DNA from: Lethocerus indicus
Taxonomy: Eukaryota > Arthropoda > Insecta > Hemiptera > Belostomatidae
Assembly (NCBI GenBank): GCA_019843655.1
Contig: JACDQD010000007.1
Location: 10,227,600 to 10,291,599 of the forward strand
DNA length: 64,000 bases
Reading direction: 5' to 3'
Each line of letters starts with the position of its first letter. Positions within the stretch are counted from its first letter, which is position 1. The notes under the pieces are model-generated. The model did not search any database, had not been told where the DNA came from, and saw nothing but the letters and a program-made list of their open reading frames with translations. Below, one piece after another: positions 21,539 through 35,803 of the stretch. Both the position numbers and the translations under genes were made by a program.

Positions 21539-24500
21539 ATGTAGTCGTGTTGTCCCTTTAAGTTTTTCTTCTAACTGTTTCTACAGTAACTTTATTCTTT
21601 TTTCTTATCATTCTTTGTTTAATATATATTTTTATTGCCCACTGTATAATTTTTATTGGGTTCTATTAATAATGTAGCCTAATAATATTAATGAATGAAT
21701 GTTAAGATAGAGCACCAAGTGATAGAAGGCGGCTATCGCGTTTTCCAGTCAGACCAGCGTCCGGCAGCTAACCAATCGTTAAATTGTTTTTTTTTCCTTC
21801 GAAACCTCCCATTTTAAAAACCCACACGGAACGAGCGGAACAGCGGGGCTTCAACGAAAACCCCATACTTTCTCCGCGCGGCTCGAATTGAGAAACGGAA
21901 AAATATGTGCAATCAGTTTGGGAGATTGTGCAACTTCGCGCATGTGACTGTATTAGAAGGGCGACGCCCACGTCGGCGGCCGTGGAACGGCCGGGGGAAG
22001 GAAAATAACGCTATTCTCATATTCAACCCGATAGCGTTCAAATTCATTTGGTTTACGCCATTTTCATCGGGTCCTCGCCTTAATCGCGTTAATCTTTTCA
22101 CGAATTCTAACGGTGGAACGGGAGATTGCGAGATTGCGTGTGCGGCTTTTGCAATAGATGGGCCTCAACTCCGATCCCCCCAAACCAACGATCAATGAAT
22201 CTACAGTCTGCGTTACTAATTACTGATTCCTTATAACCATCAATTTCTATTTCACCTTTTGATACGTACGAAATTTCTGTTGCGCTGCAATTTGTTGCGC
22301 TTTCTTGGAATCGACGAGAATATTTAACTTGAAATTTTGGGCGTCTTGATAAATTATTCACGACGACCTGAATGATATGTGTTCAAACGTCTAGACCTTC
22401 TTTTGAAATAAGAAATAGTATAAACAATGAGTGTACACGGCAGGCCCAATCTTAGAAAGCCGGTTGAGACGTAGCCCCCCTTTTTACACTGCGATGATCG
22501 CCAATCTAGCCGAGAGCGCTGAAAAACCGGCGACAGGCCTTCACCCAAATGATAATGAATCAAGCCCACGCCGACTTATTATTTTTTTCTAAACCGTTTA
22601 AAGGTTTATTTCGAGTCACGATTTTGAAACCTGTCGATACGTCCCGTTGACTGTCCCCTCTCAGTTCTGATCTGACTCCCAGAAGCCGCGGTCTGTGAAT
22701 GTACAACTTCAACTTACTTTCTATGTCTTTTCGAGCGATTGTAAAGTAATTTCCACTCTCTCCGCTTGAATCAATTCGAACGGAATTAAATACCGGCTCA
22801 AATTTCTTTCGAAGTGCCCCAACTGTCAGTAGAAATCGATGTAAACGTACTATTTTGATTGTCCTCACAGGACGAATAAGAAAGTTGAGAATTATAACAA
22901 TAGACAACAGAAATCATAGTTAAATAAAAGAAATAAATAGTTATCCTTTTGGATCCATAAAACCTTCAAAACTCCCTTCGGCGGCCCATCGGCTACCTAA
23001 ATATATATTCAGATTACTGTGTTCTTCAGGTACACGTTAGTGTCAACGTTGTTAGTGTGGAGTGTACAACTCTAGCGAAACATAAGACCTACTGTATTTG
23101 TTAGTATGAATGTAAGTTTCCTTTTAATATTCCTAGTGTTAGAACACATTGTCCTTTATACAGGGCCAAGTCAGAATAATTATTACAGATAATATTATTT
23201 ACAGCCACGAAAGTCAGGCGAACATTCCGGCACTAAAATAACTTTTCTATCTCAGATAAGTGCTATTTTAAGCAAAATCGATTCCTGTGTTGCTTTATTT
23301 ATAATATCGAGGGTAAAAAAATAGTCCGGTAACTGAAATGAGACAATAAAGGTTGACAATAAGAATTAACAGGGAGTTGAGAGCATTGTCTCCTTGCGGT
23401 CGGGGCCTCGTGAGAGGTCTCCTCCGTCTTATCTGCACGGCTGGCAGTCTCTTAAATAATTCATAAAGGATTTGCTCTGAGAGTGAAGCGGGGTGTCAGA
23501 ACGGCCGCGGAGAAAGTCATGTAAAAGGCCAACGACCGAATAATAATAACATTACTCGCCCCTCAACCAGTCCACTGGCCGAGTCACGGGACGACGGTCA
23601 CCCCCCCCCTCGTCTTAAACTAATATAACGGCACTTCTCTCGCCGCCCTGTCCAAGCTCACCTTTTCCAAAATAAAATTTTTATCAGCCCATTATACGTA
23701 CGACCATTCGGAATTTATGCAAATCAATTTGGGCCAGAAGACCGGCGGCTGGAATACTCGAGCCCAGCTCCAGGCATTCGAATGTGATTTGAGCAGTGGA
23801 CTGAATCGATTATTATTCTACACAAAGTTGATTCACTTAATTGATTCACTGTACGGAATTGAGAAGAACGTTGTAGTTTAAATGTAACAAAAGTAGGGCC
23901 ATATCACGCGCTCTGTACGACACATTATTATGTGAACTTCCAGAGGACGTCGAACAACGGTTATTCATCGGTTGTTAACCGGCTTGAAGGGCTTGTACCG
24001 CTTCTTACGGCCTTGTCAAAACCCGACTTCTTCGACCGTCATTTGACTGTCCCGCCTCTCAGGACGAAGACGATATTTATTTTTATAAAATTTATTTTCC
24101 CGGTCAAATGTTAAAAACAGCGCGATATACTATACGGGCTGTAGTGTCAGAGGCTCGAATGTTTTATCGTTGACTTTTAAGAAAGGAAATGAAGAATAGG
24201 TGGCGTACCGTAGCGCGGCATCTTCGACTGGGAGAGGCCGAAGATGAGGCGGCAGTTTAGCGACGGTCAACCGAAGGTTCGTGCCGTAAATAACAATGTG
24301 CGGGGCTACGAACACGTCCGCCCAGATTATCCCCTGTCATCCCTTTTAATCCAAAGCCAGCCCAGTACACGATACACGAGCCGCAGTGTCCATTTCGATT
24401 CCCATCGGACATAATTTCCTATGCCGGTAGGATAAAGTGTGTTCAAGTGGGCGCAATACTGACCGAGGTCAACCCGATTCATGAGAAAGGGACAAAGTTC

Positions 24501-27500
24501 ATGCAGCCTTGTCGGACGCCCTGTCGGACACTATTATCTCACTCTTAGAACTCTAAGAGATAAATGGATATTATAAACGTAATTTAGTCCTAGTGAGTCA
24601 TTCTCCCGTTCTTAGTTCCCCGCCCGCCGCTCGTAACGGGACTAATCGTTGGCTCCGATCATTTCTCTGTCCGATCAATTATGTCAGATTTTTTTTCTAT
24701 ACATTAACAGAGGTGTATATACAAAAAACGTGTATATACAACTTCATGCCGCAGTAAGGTATACAACCAAACCAGTATAAACCCACTCACCAAGTGAATT
24801 ATTTTTTTTAAAGCCAGCGGTGCCGGAATTTGAACTGAAATTGTAATACGTACATCTTTTTTGTCGAACCAATGCTTCACTTGGGGCCTCGCTTTGGGCG
24901 GCAAGAATTTACACTTAGGTTCTCTCCTGGTTATCTTCTGTGAACACTGAACACCACATAACTAGCTCAACCCAAAATTCGGAGCACAATTACAAAAAAA
25001 GGTGGCACAAAAAATAAATTTACATAATTCTGAGTTATAATTCTTAAAATTTTAAATATATAGATTTATCGAGGAATAAAAACGAAATTTCTGTCCAAAA
25101 CTAGCTACAGGGAGTCTTGAAAGTCGGGTCCAATTCAACCTACGAGCGATGTAGCATGTAACTGCCCGAAGTAAAAGTGTTTCGGTTTCTCGTCCCGTTG
25201 TGACGGTATGAACGGTGGCAATGCGGTGATTGAGCGGTCTCAACATGTTCTCTTTTGTGCCCCCCGACCGCTAAAGAGATATCGGATACGGCAGGGCCCT
25301 CTCTGGAAATGGCCCCCGCTCGTTCGCTATGGCCCGTGACCGCCAACAACGTTCGATTGCGGCCCGCAAATCACTATCGGCTCTTAAAGGGCTCTTTAGT
25401 TTCGCTCAGGGGCTATATCGAATTAGACTTTCTTTTTTCTGAATCACGCCGCCCCACTCGATTGCATGTGGCAACGGCACTTCTCTTGCGAAGAAATTGC
25501 GCGCTCAGGTCTTCTAACGAAATGAGAAGTGGGCATGGACCTTTTGAACATGGGTTGGGGGGAAGGAGTTAAGGAAGTTAGTGGATGATATATCGAACCC
25601 ACGCTGTGAAAATAATAATAAGACGTAAATACCATCTTCAGGAAAGGATAGTCCAAGCGATCGTATGTTATTCCAAATCCAACAGTTTCGACAGTCAGGC
25701 CGGTTTGAGAGGCCGATTTTTACGAAAGTAACATGTGAATATGCCCGCGATATTTAGACCACAACATCGAGGAATAAAACTCTCACTTGTCTAAACCATA
25801 ACATGGTCGACAATAAAGCCATACTTTCACTCGACAAGATCCTCCAGTACAAGTCCCACGGGTGTTAAACGGGCTACTCTGGTGTACGAGCACCGGCTCA
25901 TGTTAATTGCAGCCTACGTACCGAAAGATTGATTACACACTAACATGCATCCATCGTAGGGAGTTTTTGTTTTACAAGCGATCGATTATTTCTGCGAGGT
26001 ATTATCCCGAACAAAGAGATACGCGAGCTATACAACTGCAACAAAACAACGAGCGGACAAAAACAACCTGCAACTTAAAAAAAATCCTTAGTACTAGCGT
26101 GCTAACACGTGTTATCGTACCTGAAGAGGGCCGCGTCCAGAAGGTGTGGGTGCTGGCAGTCAAAATCCTTAAAAAATTGGGCCTCGAAACGCATAGAAAT
26201 AACAGTCAAATGAGTGTTCATAGGCAAATACCTGGGGCGGCACAGAGAGGATGGGACGAATCAGAAAAACAAAAACTCCACACAAGCTGCATTATTCCTT
26301 GGAGGTGCTCACCGCCGAAGAATCTTCGTTATGCAATCCGACCGGAGGCATTAACTTAAGAACGAGCAATTAAACATGACGTTATTATCCAAACTGAAAC
26401 TGGGAAGAAGAGGCGTGCCCATCTAGAGCGGACTTCGGCGGGCATGTAAAAAGGCCCCGCGAGCAATTACCCGAGCTCATTATTATATTCATTGCCGGTG
26501 CTGGGGCTGAGCTTTTAAGAATTTTCGGAATGGCCTCGACGCCAGCCGGTCAACATTCCTGTTATATTTTCATCCTCCGGAATGGAATACCAAATGCGGC
26601 GAGAAACACAACCCGTTTTGAATGCACCGACTCCAATGTCTTCTCTAGTGGCCAGAAGGGGGCCTAGACACTTCCACTATTTTAAACGCTCAATACTCGG
26701 CTTTCTCACAGTTTCTTTTTTCGTTCATTCTCCGTTCCGGGTGGTATTTGTGAAAGTTCTGCTCTCAATACTGTCCGGTGACCGGATCTGTAACCTTAAA
26801 TTCTGAACTATTTCCCTCCGTTTAGATATCACTTTCTAACGCAGACAGTTTCTGACACCTTCTGAAGAAGCCGAAGGTGACAGTTGAGGAGGCTCGAAAC
26901 TTCGAGACGTCTGTTCTGAGGTTCTACACGATATTACGATTTCGTGAATGGTTTCATTTTTATTCCGCTGACGGGCCGCAGTCTTAGTTTCTGTGTAAAG
27001 CCGACTCTGGGCGGGGGCCTCCCCTTGGTGGTCAGGGCGGTGCGGTAAGCCACGCCGCTGTAAATCAAGCCGGCAAAACATCGTAATTAAGTTCGAGAAT
27101 GACTTAGTGGACTTCCGCCGCGGCTACTTTACGGCCGTTGGGGCGCCGAAGCCCCGTGGGGGCAGCTCGTTAATACTTGGCGAAATTAATGTCCGACTGT
27201 CCCGGCATTTTCTGGACCGGGGGGCTTTTCACGGTCGGTCGGCTCGTTTCGAAGGGTTTAACTTACACCGATCACAGTTCACCGGTGCACTGAACCCCGC
27301 TCACTCAGATACTTACAACATATTCCACTTCTAGTATAAAATCTTACGGATTAATTAAAGTAATTTAACCATCCATCAGGTTGTGTGATATACTCGCCGC
27401 AATGGCTGTGGGTACAAAATGTAACTGTAAATTACCACGGTCGTTAACAATTTTCCCAACATTTCCCCGCCACGGTCCCAAATCTAACGGCGATAATCTC

Positions 27501-30500
27501 ATTGAGGCCGGACCCAGTTTTCATCTCTAACCCGAATTAGGTGGTCTTCTATCACCTCGAATGAAAACTCGGACGGTGATGACGGTCTCTAGATAACGGA
27601 CACTTTCAAAGCGAGGCCCGCCGTCGGTCGTTTGTGGCACAATGTCGGGAACGGAGACCTATCGCTAATTTAGATCTGCGCTTTTCGTCCAAGCGTTTCG
27701 CTGCGAACCTCGATAAAATTATCTCATTGACCGAAGTGTTTTTCTTCGAGTAGGCCACTCGAGTAAACGAAGGACGAAGTGTTGAAACAACGCGTAATAT
27801 GTTGTTCGCGAACTAATAAACGAATTAATTAAAAAATCATCAAGTACCGATCACGACGAAAGGTTACATGGAATTTACGATGGTCATTGTTTTGTTGTTC
27901 TGACAAAATGAACCCGGTCGGAGGCGAAGGTGTTCAAATATGGGCGTGGAATGTACCAACCCGTTTTTGGTATGGGGCGGCTGAGTCAAAATTTCACGGC
28001 CCATTGTTCCATTTGTAAGTTTTAAAGGGCAGGGTGTCTGGGGCGGTCGCTCGCGCTTAATGACCGACGAATCGAAACCACTTTCTCCGCTCAAATACTG
28101 GCGCACACCACACAGAGAGTGCCTTTAGAAAACCCCATTGTTACAACCCCAGCCCCGTTCCATTGTTACAGTTGACAGATAGAGCTCGCCACGGCCATAT
28201 AATAAAAATGCCGACCCGACCTCAACGACCCGGACCGACGGGAGGAAGACGTAAATACGACACGATAAATAAGAAAACAGACAACAAAACGCTCTCGGCA
28301 ATACACAATCGGCCAATTAGTGTAACACCCCGGCCGATGCGATATATCAAACCTGTTAAATGAATGTATTCATTACGGCCAAGAAAACTGGGAATAAGCT
28401 CAGTATACTATCGGGAAAGTCGGAGGAATCCCACCGACTTCGGGCAACTGCAAAGGAAACTCTGGCGGAATAATTGCTGTTGAATAAAGATACGCAGTGG
28501 CAACGATTGTTAATTTAATCTTCGTATATGATTCAGCATAGTAACAAAAGAAATGAACCCCCCACCCTATCGTGTGCGCGGGGTACAAGAAGTATGGTTT
28601 CCGTCTGAAAAGAGCCAGTAAGAAGTAAATAATTAATGCCTGTAACTGTTAGCAGTAACAATAGCTTCAGAATCGCCGTCGGGAAAAAGGCATTTGGTGT
28701 AACGCAGTACTGTTGACTCGGTGACTTTTAACAGAAAAGTTTCAAAGAAACGGATCAATTACAAACCGACATATAACACCCCTCAAAGCCACATAAAATA
28801 TTACCAGTACGCGGCTGACAAGGTTACGGGCTCGAGAAGGGTCATGGGCAAGATTTGCAAAGGGTAGAAGCCCAGGGACACAAATGAATGGATTAAAAAA
28901 ACATCATCTTCGTCTCACACGACCATACATTAAACGTTACTGCATGTACAGCCAATCAATTAACCGAACGGAACGGCCGAACGCGGACAAAGGCTGGTAT
29001 TTCTGCGATCGTATACCGGCCATATGGGACCCCGCTTTATTATTCTACTTCTCCTTCCCCTTGTACTCGTAAATACGAGCCCGCGTCTTCAATTTAAGCG
29101 TCTACCGCGGATCTCCCTCGTAAAAAGGAATGGTATTGTAATTTCGCCGTGCAGTTTATACCGTTCTCTCCCACAACACGCTCCGCGTAGACGCGGACGC
29201 TTATTTCTATTTCTGGCTAAGATATGCGGCGGACCCCACATTATGGTTTCCACTTTCCTTTTTTCTTATCATCTAGACCCCTTATCTACGAATAGTCTAT
29301 AAAAAAGTACCCCAAAATATGGGAAATGTAGGTTGTTATGTTAGGTTAAGATTTATTCTGAGATTTGTTAAATCTAGCTACCTTATCTGCTTAATGTCAA
29401 GATTTCAAAAATTTCGTAACAATAATTCACTCCATTCTACCTTCCTTATTTAATTTTTTATTAAAAAATCAGATTAGCCCGTTCAATATGGAGAGGTGGT
29501 GTAGATAGGCGAAGGAATAGGTTTTAAATTGATGAGTGCGTGTAAATGAGCGACAAAAGCCGGCTGTAATTGTAGGGCAGGTCTCCTGTTTGTTATTGTT
29601 ATTGGGCCGGTGTTCCGGGCGATCCTCTCATCTCAGGTCTCGGTGATTCACACCCGGAGCCAGATCGTTGTCTGTTCCCGGCCAGCCGCCCATTGTCCAC
29701 CGCCCACAATCCGCTCAGACAATTGAACCGAGCGGTGGGTGACCTCCCTCGCCTCCCACCAACCGGGCCTCTCTTACCTCCACTCGACAATCCTCCACCC
29801 TTCCAACGTTCCCCTTCAGATCCGAACTTATACGAATTGTGAATCGGAATACCAAGAATCGTTAATGTAACAAGAATTCGACATTGTCCGCCTGTTATCA
29901 CTAGGCCCACGAATGAGACCCCGATACCACAATCACGATGGTTCGAAATATCATCTAATTTCATATATTAACAACGTTATTTGTTAATTCTGATTAATAC
30001 GATTATTTATTATCATACGATCAGCGTTTTAGGAATATTGAAAAGTGTTATATTTAATTCATTCATTATTACGTTTCGCACTGATTTTCAGAGCGACTTC
30101 ACTCTTTCGATTTACAAACGTAGCAATTCAGATGACCATTATGAAAAACTCTTCCGATCCACTTTTCGTTTGTATTGAACAGTGCCACGGCTTAAATTTC
30201 ACCGTATTCAACTGCCTTTCATTACTGGCATTAAACAGTCGGCCGGTCCCGATTCATCGGCGCCTTCTGCCACCCGAGTGAATGGACGGGTGTTCGGTTC
30301 TTCTGCCGACGCCTACAGTGAGCCGAGATTGAATTATCGGGGCGGCAGTGTGTCCCGGCACACTTTTCTTCACGGTCCTCGTCAATTGGCCGCGTGACTC
30401 GTGAAGAAATAATCGACGCCCGCCGACCGGGGCCCGTCTGAAAGGAATCGGAGGGGTCGGAACCGGCGGGTGAAAGTGCAACGAGAGGACACGACACACC

Positions 30501-33500
30501 GAGAGCGCGCCAAGTGGTGCCCCTATTTGACGGCCACCGCGTACGCCGCCTCTGTACCGAATTATCATACAAAGGGGCGGGTGGGGAAAGGGGTAGAAGA
30601 AGTAGAGGAGTACACCTCCAGTGCTTCTACCCGCGGACTTTCGAAAGTCGCAACCCTCTTCTACTCTCGTGACTTTTCTTTAGAGGACTGGCGGACGGGG
30701 AGGGGGGAAACTCCGGACGGTCGTGTCGGTAGAAACTATCACGATCGGAGGTAAACCGCTCACTGTTGTCTATCGAGTAATTCGACTCCGATAACTATGA
30801 GGCCGATAATTTACATTAGTACCGCATCACCTTTCACAGCGGAAAGGTTTCGGTGGACGAACAATGAAAAATGTTATGTTTGCGATTGATTAATTAGCCC
30901 AATTTGTATCTCTTATCTAATCTCACTCAACAATAACAATAATTGACCCAATATGGAATCGTTTAAGGTCGATGATCTGTAACTATTAATTGGGAACGTT
31001 GTTTTTGTCACTGAATTATCAAAACATACTATCGTTTTCCGTTGTCGTAAAAGGTTGTCGGTGTGTCAACGAGCGTTAAAAATGGCTCCAAGGACTCGCT
31101 GAATTCCAGGTCAGAAGAGATATTATCGAATGGAATTTTCGTTTAAAGTACTAAAACATATACGGACTTGAAACATGCGGCTCGAACTAACCTCGCGACC
31201 TTTACAGAAGGTTTAAATTTCAATCAAAAACTCTAAACCTCCCCGTAGAATTTTGGCGGTATTAGAATCCCCACTAGCCTTTGCTTGAAAATATGTCCAC
31301 AAATGTCCCCAAATACAAGTTGAAAAATGTCTTAAATCGACACCAGAAATTTCGCTGACGCTAGGCCGATGAAGATAAGAATCGCTCGAAGAATGTAGGC
31401 CTCATTAAAAGCGATCAGAATTACAATCGCGATCGAAAGAAAAGAATTCGAAACTCGGCGGGCGGAGATCTCTGTAAAAGGAAATCGGGTTGGGAAAGAC
31501 GTAACGCGGGTAAATACAATTCGGTAGTCGTTTCGAATGGGACGGTCGCCAGAACCAATTTTCTCGTTCTCACGGTCTGCGGAATTTATTAATATTTTTC
31601 AATTGCGCTAGACCGAGGCCGATGTTACACGCATTACAGCCGGAGAGACCAGCTACAATAACTTTCACGCCCGGTATTTACATATTTCCGAATGAGGACC
31701 GGCTCTTAACAAAAAAATATATTAAAAAAAACCATTTCAAACCGGCTATTAATATTAACCGAACAATAGACGCGACCTGAGAAAACTTTCTAGCGGTGGA
31801 TCACTCTCACCGGAAAATGTTAAAAAGCGGTGTGACGACAGAATCGAAAGAAAAAACAAAATGAAAAATCTAATTTGCTTCTGTAAACAGCCGCCGTCCT
31901 CCCCGCGGGTCACATCGCTAACGAGCCCTGAGAAAATGGAATCGACCGACTGCAGTTGCAGTTTCAGATAGCGGTGTACGCGCGGGATGCGTTTGTAAGC
32001 AAATTACTTTTTTTTTTTAGTTATTAGCGACTTAGATGCTTCACAAGTTCTCCGATTTAATTGGCCCCGGCCTGGGAAACCGCGATGGGTAAACACCGAA
32101 ATGATTTAATTCGCGCTAATTGACCGACTAATTCGGCCGAATCGTTTTATTCTTTAATAGAGCACAATGCGTTTAAGGGGGAAAGTGTAATATCCACGAG
32201 CCATTCAGGGTTCAGACAACTCGGGGGGCGGTTAAGCGCCGAGCTCCATTTAACTGGAGTGGATAGTAGATAACGCAGAGAACATGAGTTAAAATCGAGT
32301 TTGTCATTAAACCATCACATCCAGTCTATAAATGTGAAAATACATCAATACGGTTTTGTATATAAAATAAATGAAGATTCTCGTGTCGTCAAGGGATTAT
32401 AGAGTCTCGAAATTCGTGGCATCGGAGAACGGCGACACCAATGATACATCGCAATATTGCTCACGAAATTCCGATGTTAAACCTTAAAATGAGCCCTGAC
32501 GGGGTCCTACGAAATACAGTCACGGTTACCAGTTGTGAGATATCTCTTATGTGCCGGAATATTTATTGGCTCTCTGTAAAACGCGAAGGATACCGAAGAT
32601 TTGAAACCACTCGGGACGAACCGCTTATTAAATATCGATGGCGTCTTTGATGGCGGTCGTAAAGAATATGAGCGGACCGGCGGGTCAACACACTCATAAA
32701 CGAAGAGAGGGGGAGGGGGACCACTGGATTTGGCAATAGATCAAAATCATATTTGTGAGATAAGGCAATTTTAGGAAAAAATACCCCGGGGCATCCTGCC
32801 TAAGTTATCTTCTGCCCATCTTTTCCAATGGGGCATCGGCCCATCCAAACCAAGTCCTATCTCCCGAAGAACTTGTGTCCCTCGACTGAGCGAGGCTCGA
32901 ATTCGGCGAAAGGTCAGCCCTCGGATAATTTTTATTGGGACACCGAGGGTCAGAAGAGGCGTGGACGGGTGGATGTCGCAACGAGGAGGAACGCGTGAAA
33001 ACTGCCCGGCTCCCGAATAAATTACCTGCCTCTAAGGTCAGACCACTACTTAGCGTCATTGCTGTATTCAACAGTCGGCAATAAACTCCATTCGATCTCA
33101 GCGCGACCATAAAATCCGAGTGCGATTTAAATTTTGTATTCATGAGCGTCTACTAATGAGACATCAATTTGACGATTTAAGTGGGTATTATTATACGCCG
33201 AACAGAAATAAATTCGACGTTGTGATATAACGGGATTTAAGTATCCGGGCCGTATTGTCCGATTGGTTTATGCCTTTGCAGTTTTATATATTTATTCATT
33301 AATCGCCGGTTGTTCAACCTACTCTCGTTTGTTTCACTCAAATTTGGAATCGCTTGACCGTTGACAGTTTCATCTTCCGGCAAGTGCCTTAAAAAAGAAA
33401 ATGTAATAGGCTCCAAATTTACACTAAGAGGTGTGACAAGGCCACACTAAATACTATTCATTGCAGTATTTATTGTAGTCCGGAAACGAGGAAAGCTATT

Positions 33501-34292
33501 TCTAAATATTTAACTAAAATAAATTTACCAATTAGACTAACCAATGTTGGTATAATAAAATAGAGTGTTTAATCTTTGTATAGTTGAAATCCATTTTCAA
33601 TCGAGTACCAGTAAAAGTATGATGTAAGGTTGCGAAAGCTTATTTTTAACTGACAAATAGACTATTAACGAATGGCCTTTGAGGAAGGCGGGTTGAGGAA
33701 GAACAGGAGGGAGCGGGTCACGGTTCAGCGGCCACCACTCTCCAATAATACCCTAATAACTTTTCGACAGATCTGATCTTCTACTAGACCTCTTTCTGCG
33801 GATCGACATTACGACCGCTTGAACAGTTCTTCATGAACTAATAAACCGGCGTCCATTACTACGAGGCGGATGACCCCGCGTATTACATCACAGCTAGAGT
33901 TTTCCCCGTCTTTATTCAATTGGGAACCGACACTGCTCAATCTCGATCTATAACAACCGGGAATATATAAATATCCGATTTTCCATTCCGACTCTATCAA
34001 ACGGCCCTCGGTACACTTTCAGGTGTTGCAGAGAAATAAAATTGTAAACGAATATTTATGAATTTTTCAGAATAATAACCGTGCTAATTGTAGTAACGCT
34101 ACAATAGGTCACAGTAAAGTAGAAATGCTGAAGTGTCATTACTTTTAAAGGTGATTTTCCCGAACAATCCCACGAAATGCACATTGAAAGCGAGTGGCTG
34201 TAATTATCTAGATGGAATAGTATTGTAAGGAGAGGTCAACAGTCATACGGAAAAACATTAATCTTAAATTCTATTAGGTCGTATAGCACTGT

Positions 34293-34320
34293 ACTATAAG
34301 ATCTTTGAGATCTTAGTAGT
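34293..34320. repeat. Tight hairpin
   Basis: TAAGATCT and AGATCTTA are separated by three bases. Beyond a one-base bulge the flanking ACTA and TAGT also pair, giving a 12-bp stem. Confidence 0.8.
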
Positions 34321-35747
34321 TCCCCTAGTCCGTAATCTCTAAATATCTATCTAAATTAACAGCGGACTACACAACCGAATTACATAAACTATATATACAC
34401 TGGGGTTAATTTTTATCTTTGAACTGATCAACTCTGATGACAGAGTACGCCCGAGCTCGAGGTAAACATGCGCCACGTATTCCGTATGTAATTATTTTCC
34501 GTTAGTAATAGAACTGAAATTATATCTTCGTGCGGGTTGTGAACGGGCAAAATCTCGACTATCTGTCCGGATAATTGCAGGCAAGGAGCACATAAATGAT
34601 CTTGGATGTCACGTGACAGCCTCCGCTCTGTACAGTAGCATTCGTGTAAGCGCCCCTACGATACAAATCAGCGAATTTCTCTCTCCCTCACGGACAGAAA
34701 AGTGTTGTCACGCTTTAGTCGGCTGCAAACGGATACAAATTATTCCCGCTCTGTACCGATACCGCGCCAATCAGTGGGTGAATATCAAGATAGTTTTAAT
34801 ACAGTAGTGTAATCAGTCATCAGCTTAAGATTATCAGGCTGGAAACAGCCAATTTAGGCGAGATATTGAATTTGATAACAGTTACTACTTTATTCTGAAC
34901 TGTATGCCGGATGTAGCATTTTATAATAATAATTTCATAGCGGTATAAAATACTGGCCCCGGCTCTGGAGGATTTCTACGCCCACACGATCATTTAGTGT
35001 CCGGGATCCACCAACTACCCGCACTCTGTGCCAACTACCATTGACATTTATGTAGACTCCGCTGTATACTATAGAGCTTTTATTCCTTCCCGTATTTCCT
35101 GGTTAGAGAGCAAGGCGTCATTTTTGTGAACCACCCGTTCTAAAATTCAGATTTTCTTTTAGCAATGTGGAGGAGTAGGTTGTTGGTGGGACCATTCAGG
35201 GGACTCTCGAAATCGCAATTTTCTCACTGTTAAAATAATAACCGCAGATTCTTCTCAGGATTTCAATTTATCGTTCCGAATTTTAAAAGAAAGCTGCGTC
35301 CGAGTTTCCTATCAGCGGGCAGACCGTTCCAAGCTATGGGGGACCGCCGGGAGGGACGTTTTAGCGATTTCGAATTGGGGCCGGCTAAAATGATTTAGAG
35401 CCGTGTGTAACCCCGTTTTCCCGTTGGCGGTTGCCACATCGGAGGCCTTTGGTCAAGACGGTGGCCATCTCATTAGGAGCTGTGCCGAAGGGAGGGGAGG
35501 CAATATAGGACTGGTAGAGCCGGCCACTCATCGGGCAGCGAGAGAGAACCAATTACGCAGAGGGCAAAGAGGGAGGGCCGCGGGTCGGAACGTGCCTGAA
35601 TGCCAGAGCCACGAACACCCCCTTGCATAACACCACCCCCACTTCAACTCTGAATATAATTACAGATTGCCAGAACGCGGCGGTATACACCGGGATGCGC
35701 TTCTAATTCGCCCCCCAACAACCTAAACTATAACTCGGGTGTCTCTT

Positions 35748-35803
35748 CTCGCTGGTTCGGTCTTTTGCTAGACCGGTTTCGCCTGCTCGCCATCTTCAGT
35801 AGC
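35748..35803. repeat. Dispersed repeat, copy 2
   Basis: This copy is ungapped-similar to 6931-6986. It contains GGTCTTTTGCTAGACC, which can fold as GGTCT/AGACC with a six-base loop, followed by GGTTTCG. Copy 1 keeps the position but not all pairs. Confidence 0.75.

Noticed and set aside
24542..24559. 7-bp hairpin CTCTTAG/CTAAGAG as a regulatory element
   Set aside because: Too short to stand out in 64 kb.
29599..29964. 121-codon minus-strand open frame
   Set aside because: Gly/Arg-rich frame in GC-rich intron sequence, without recognisable homology or splice sites.
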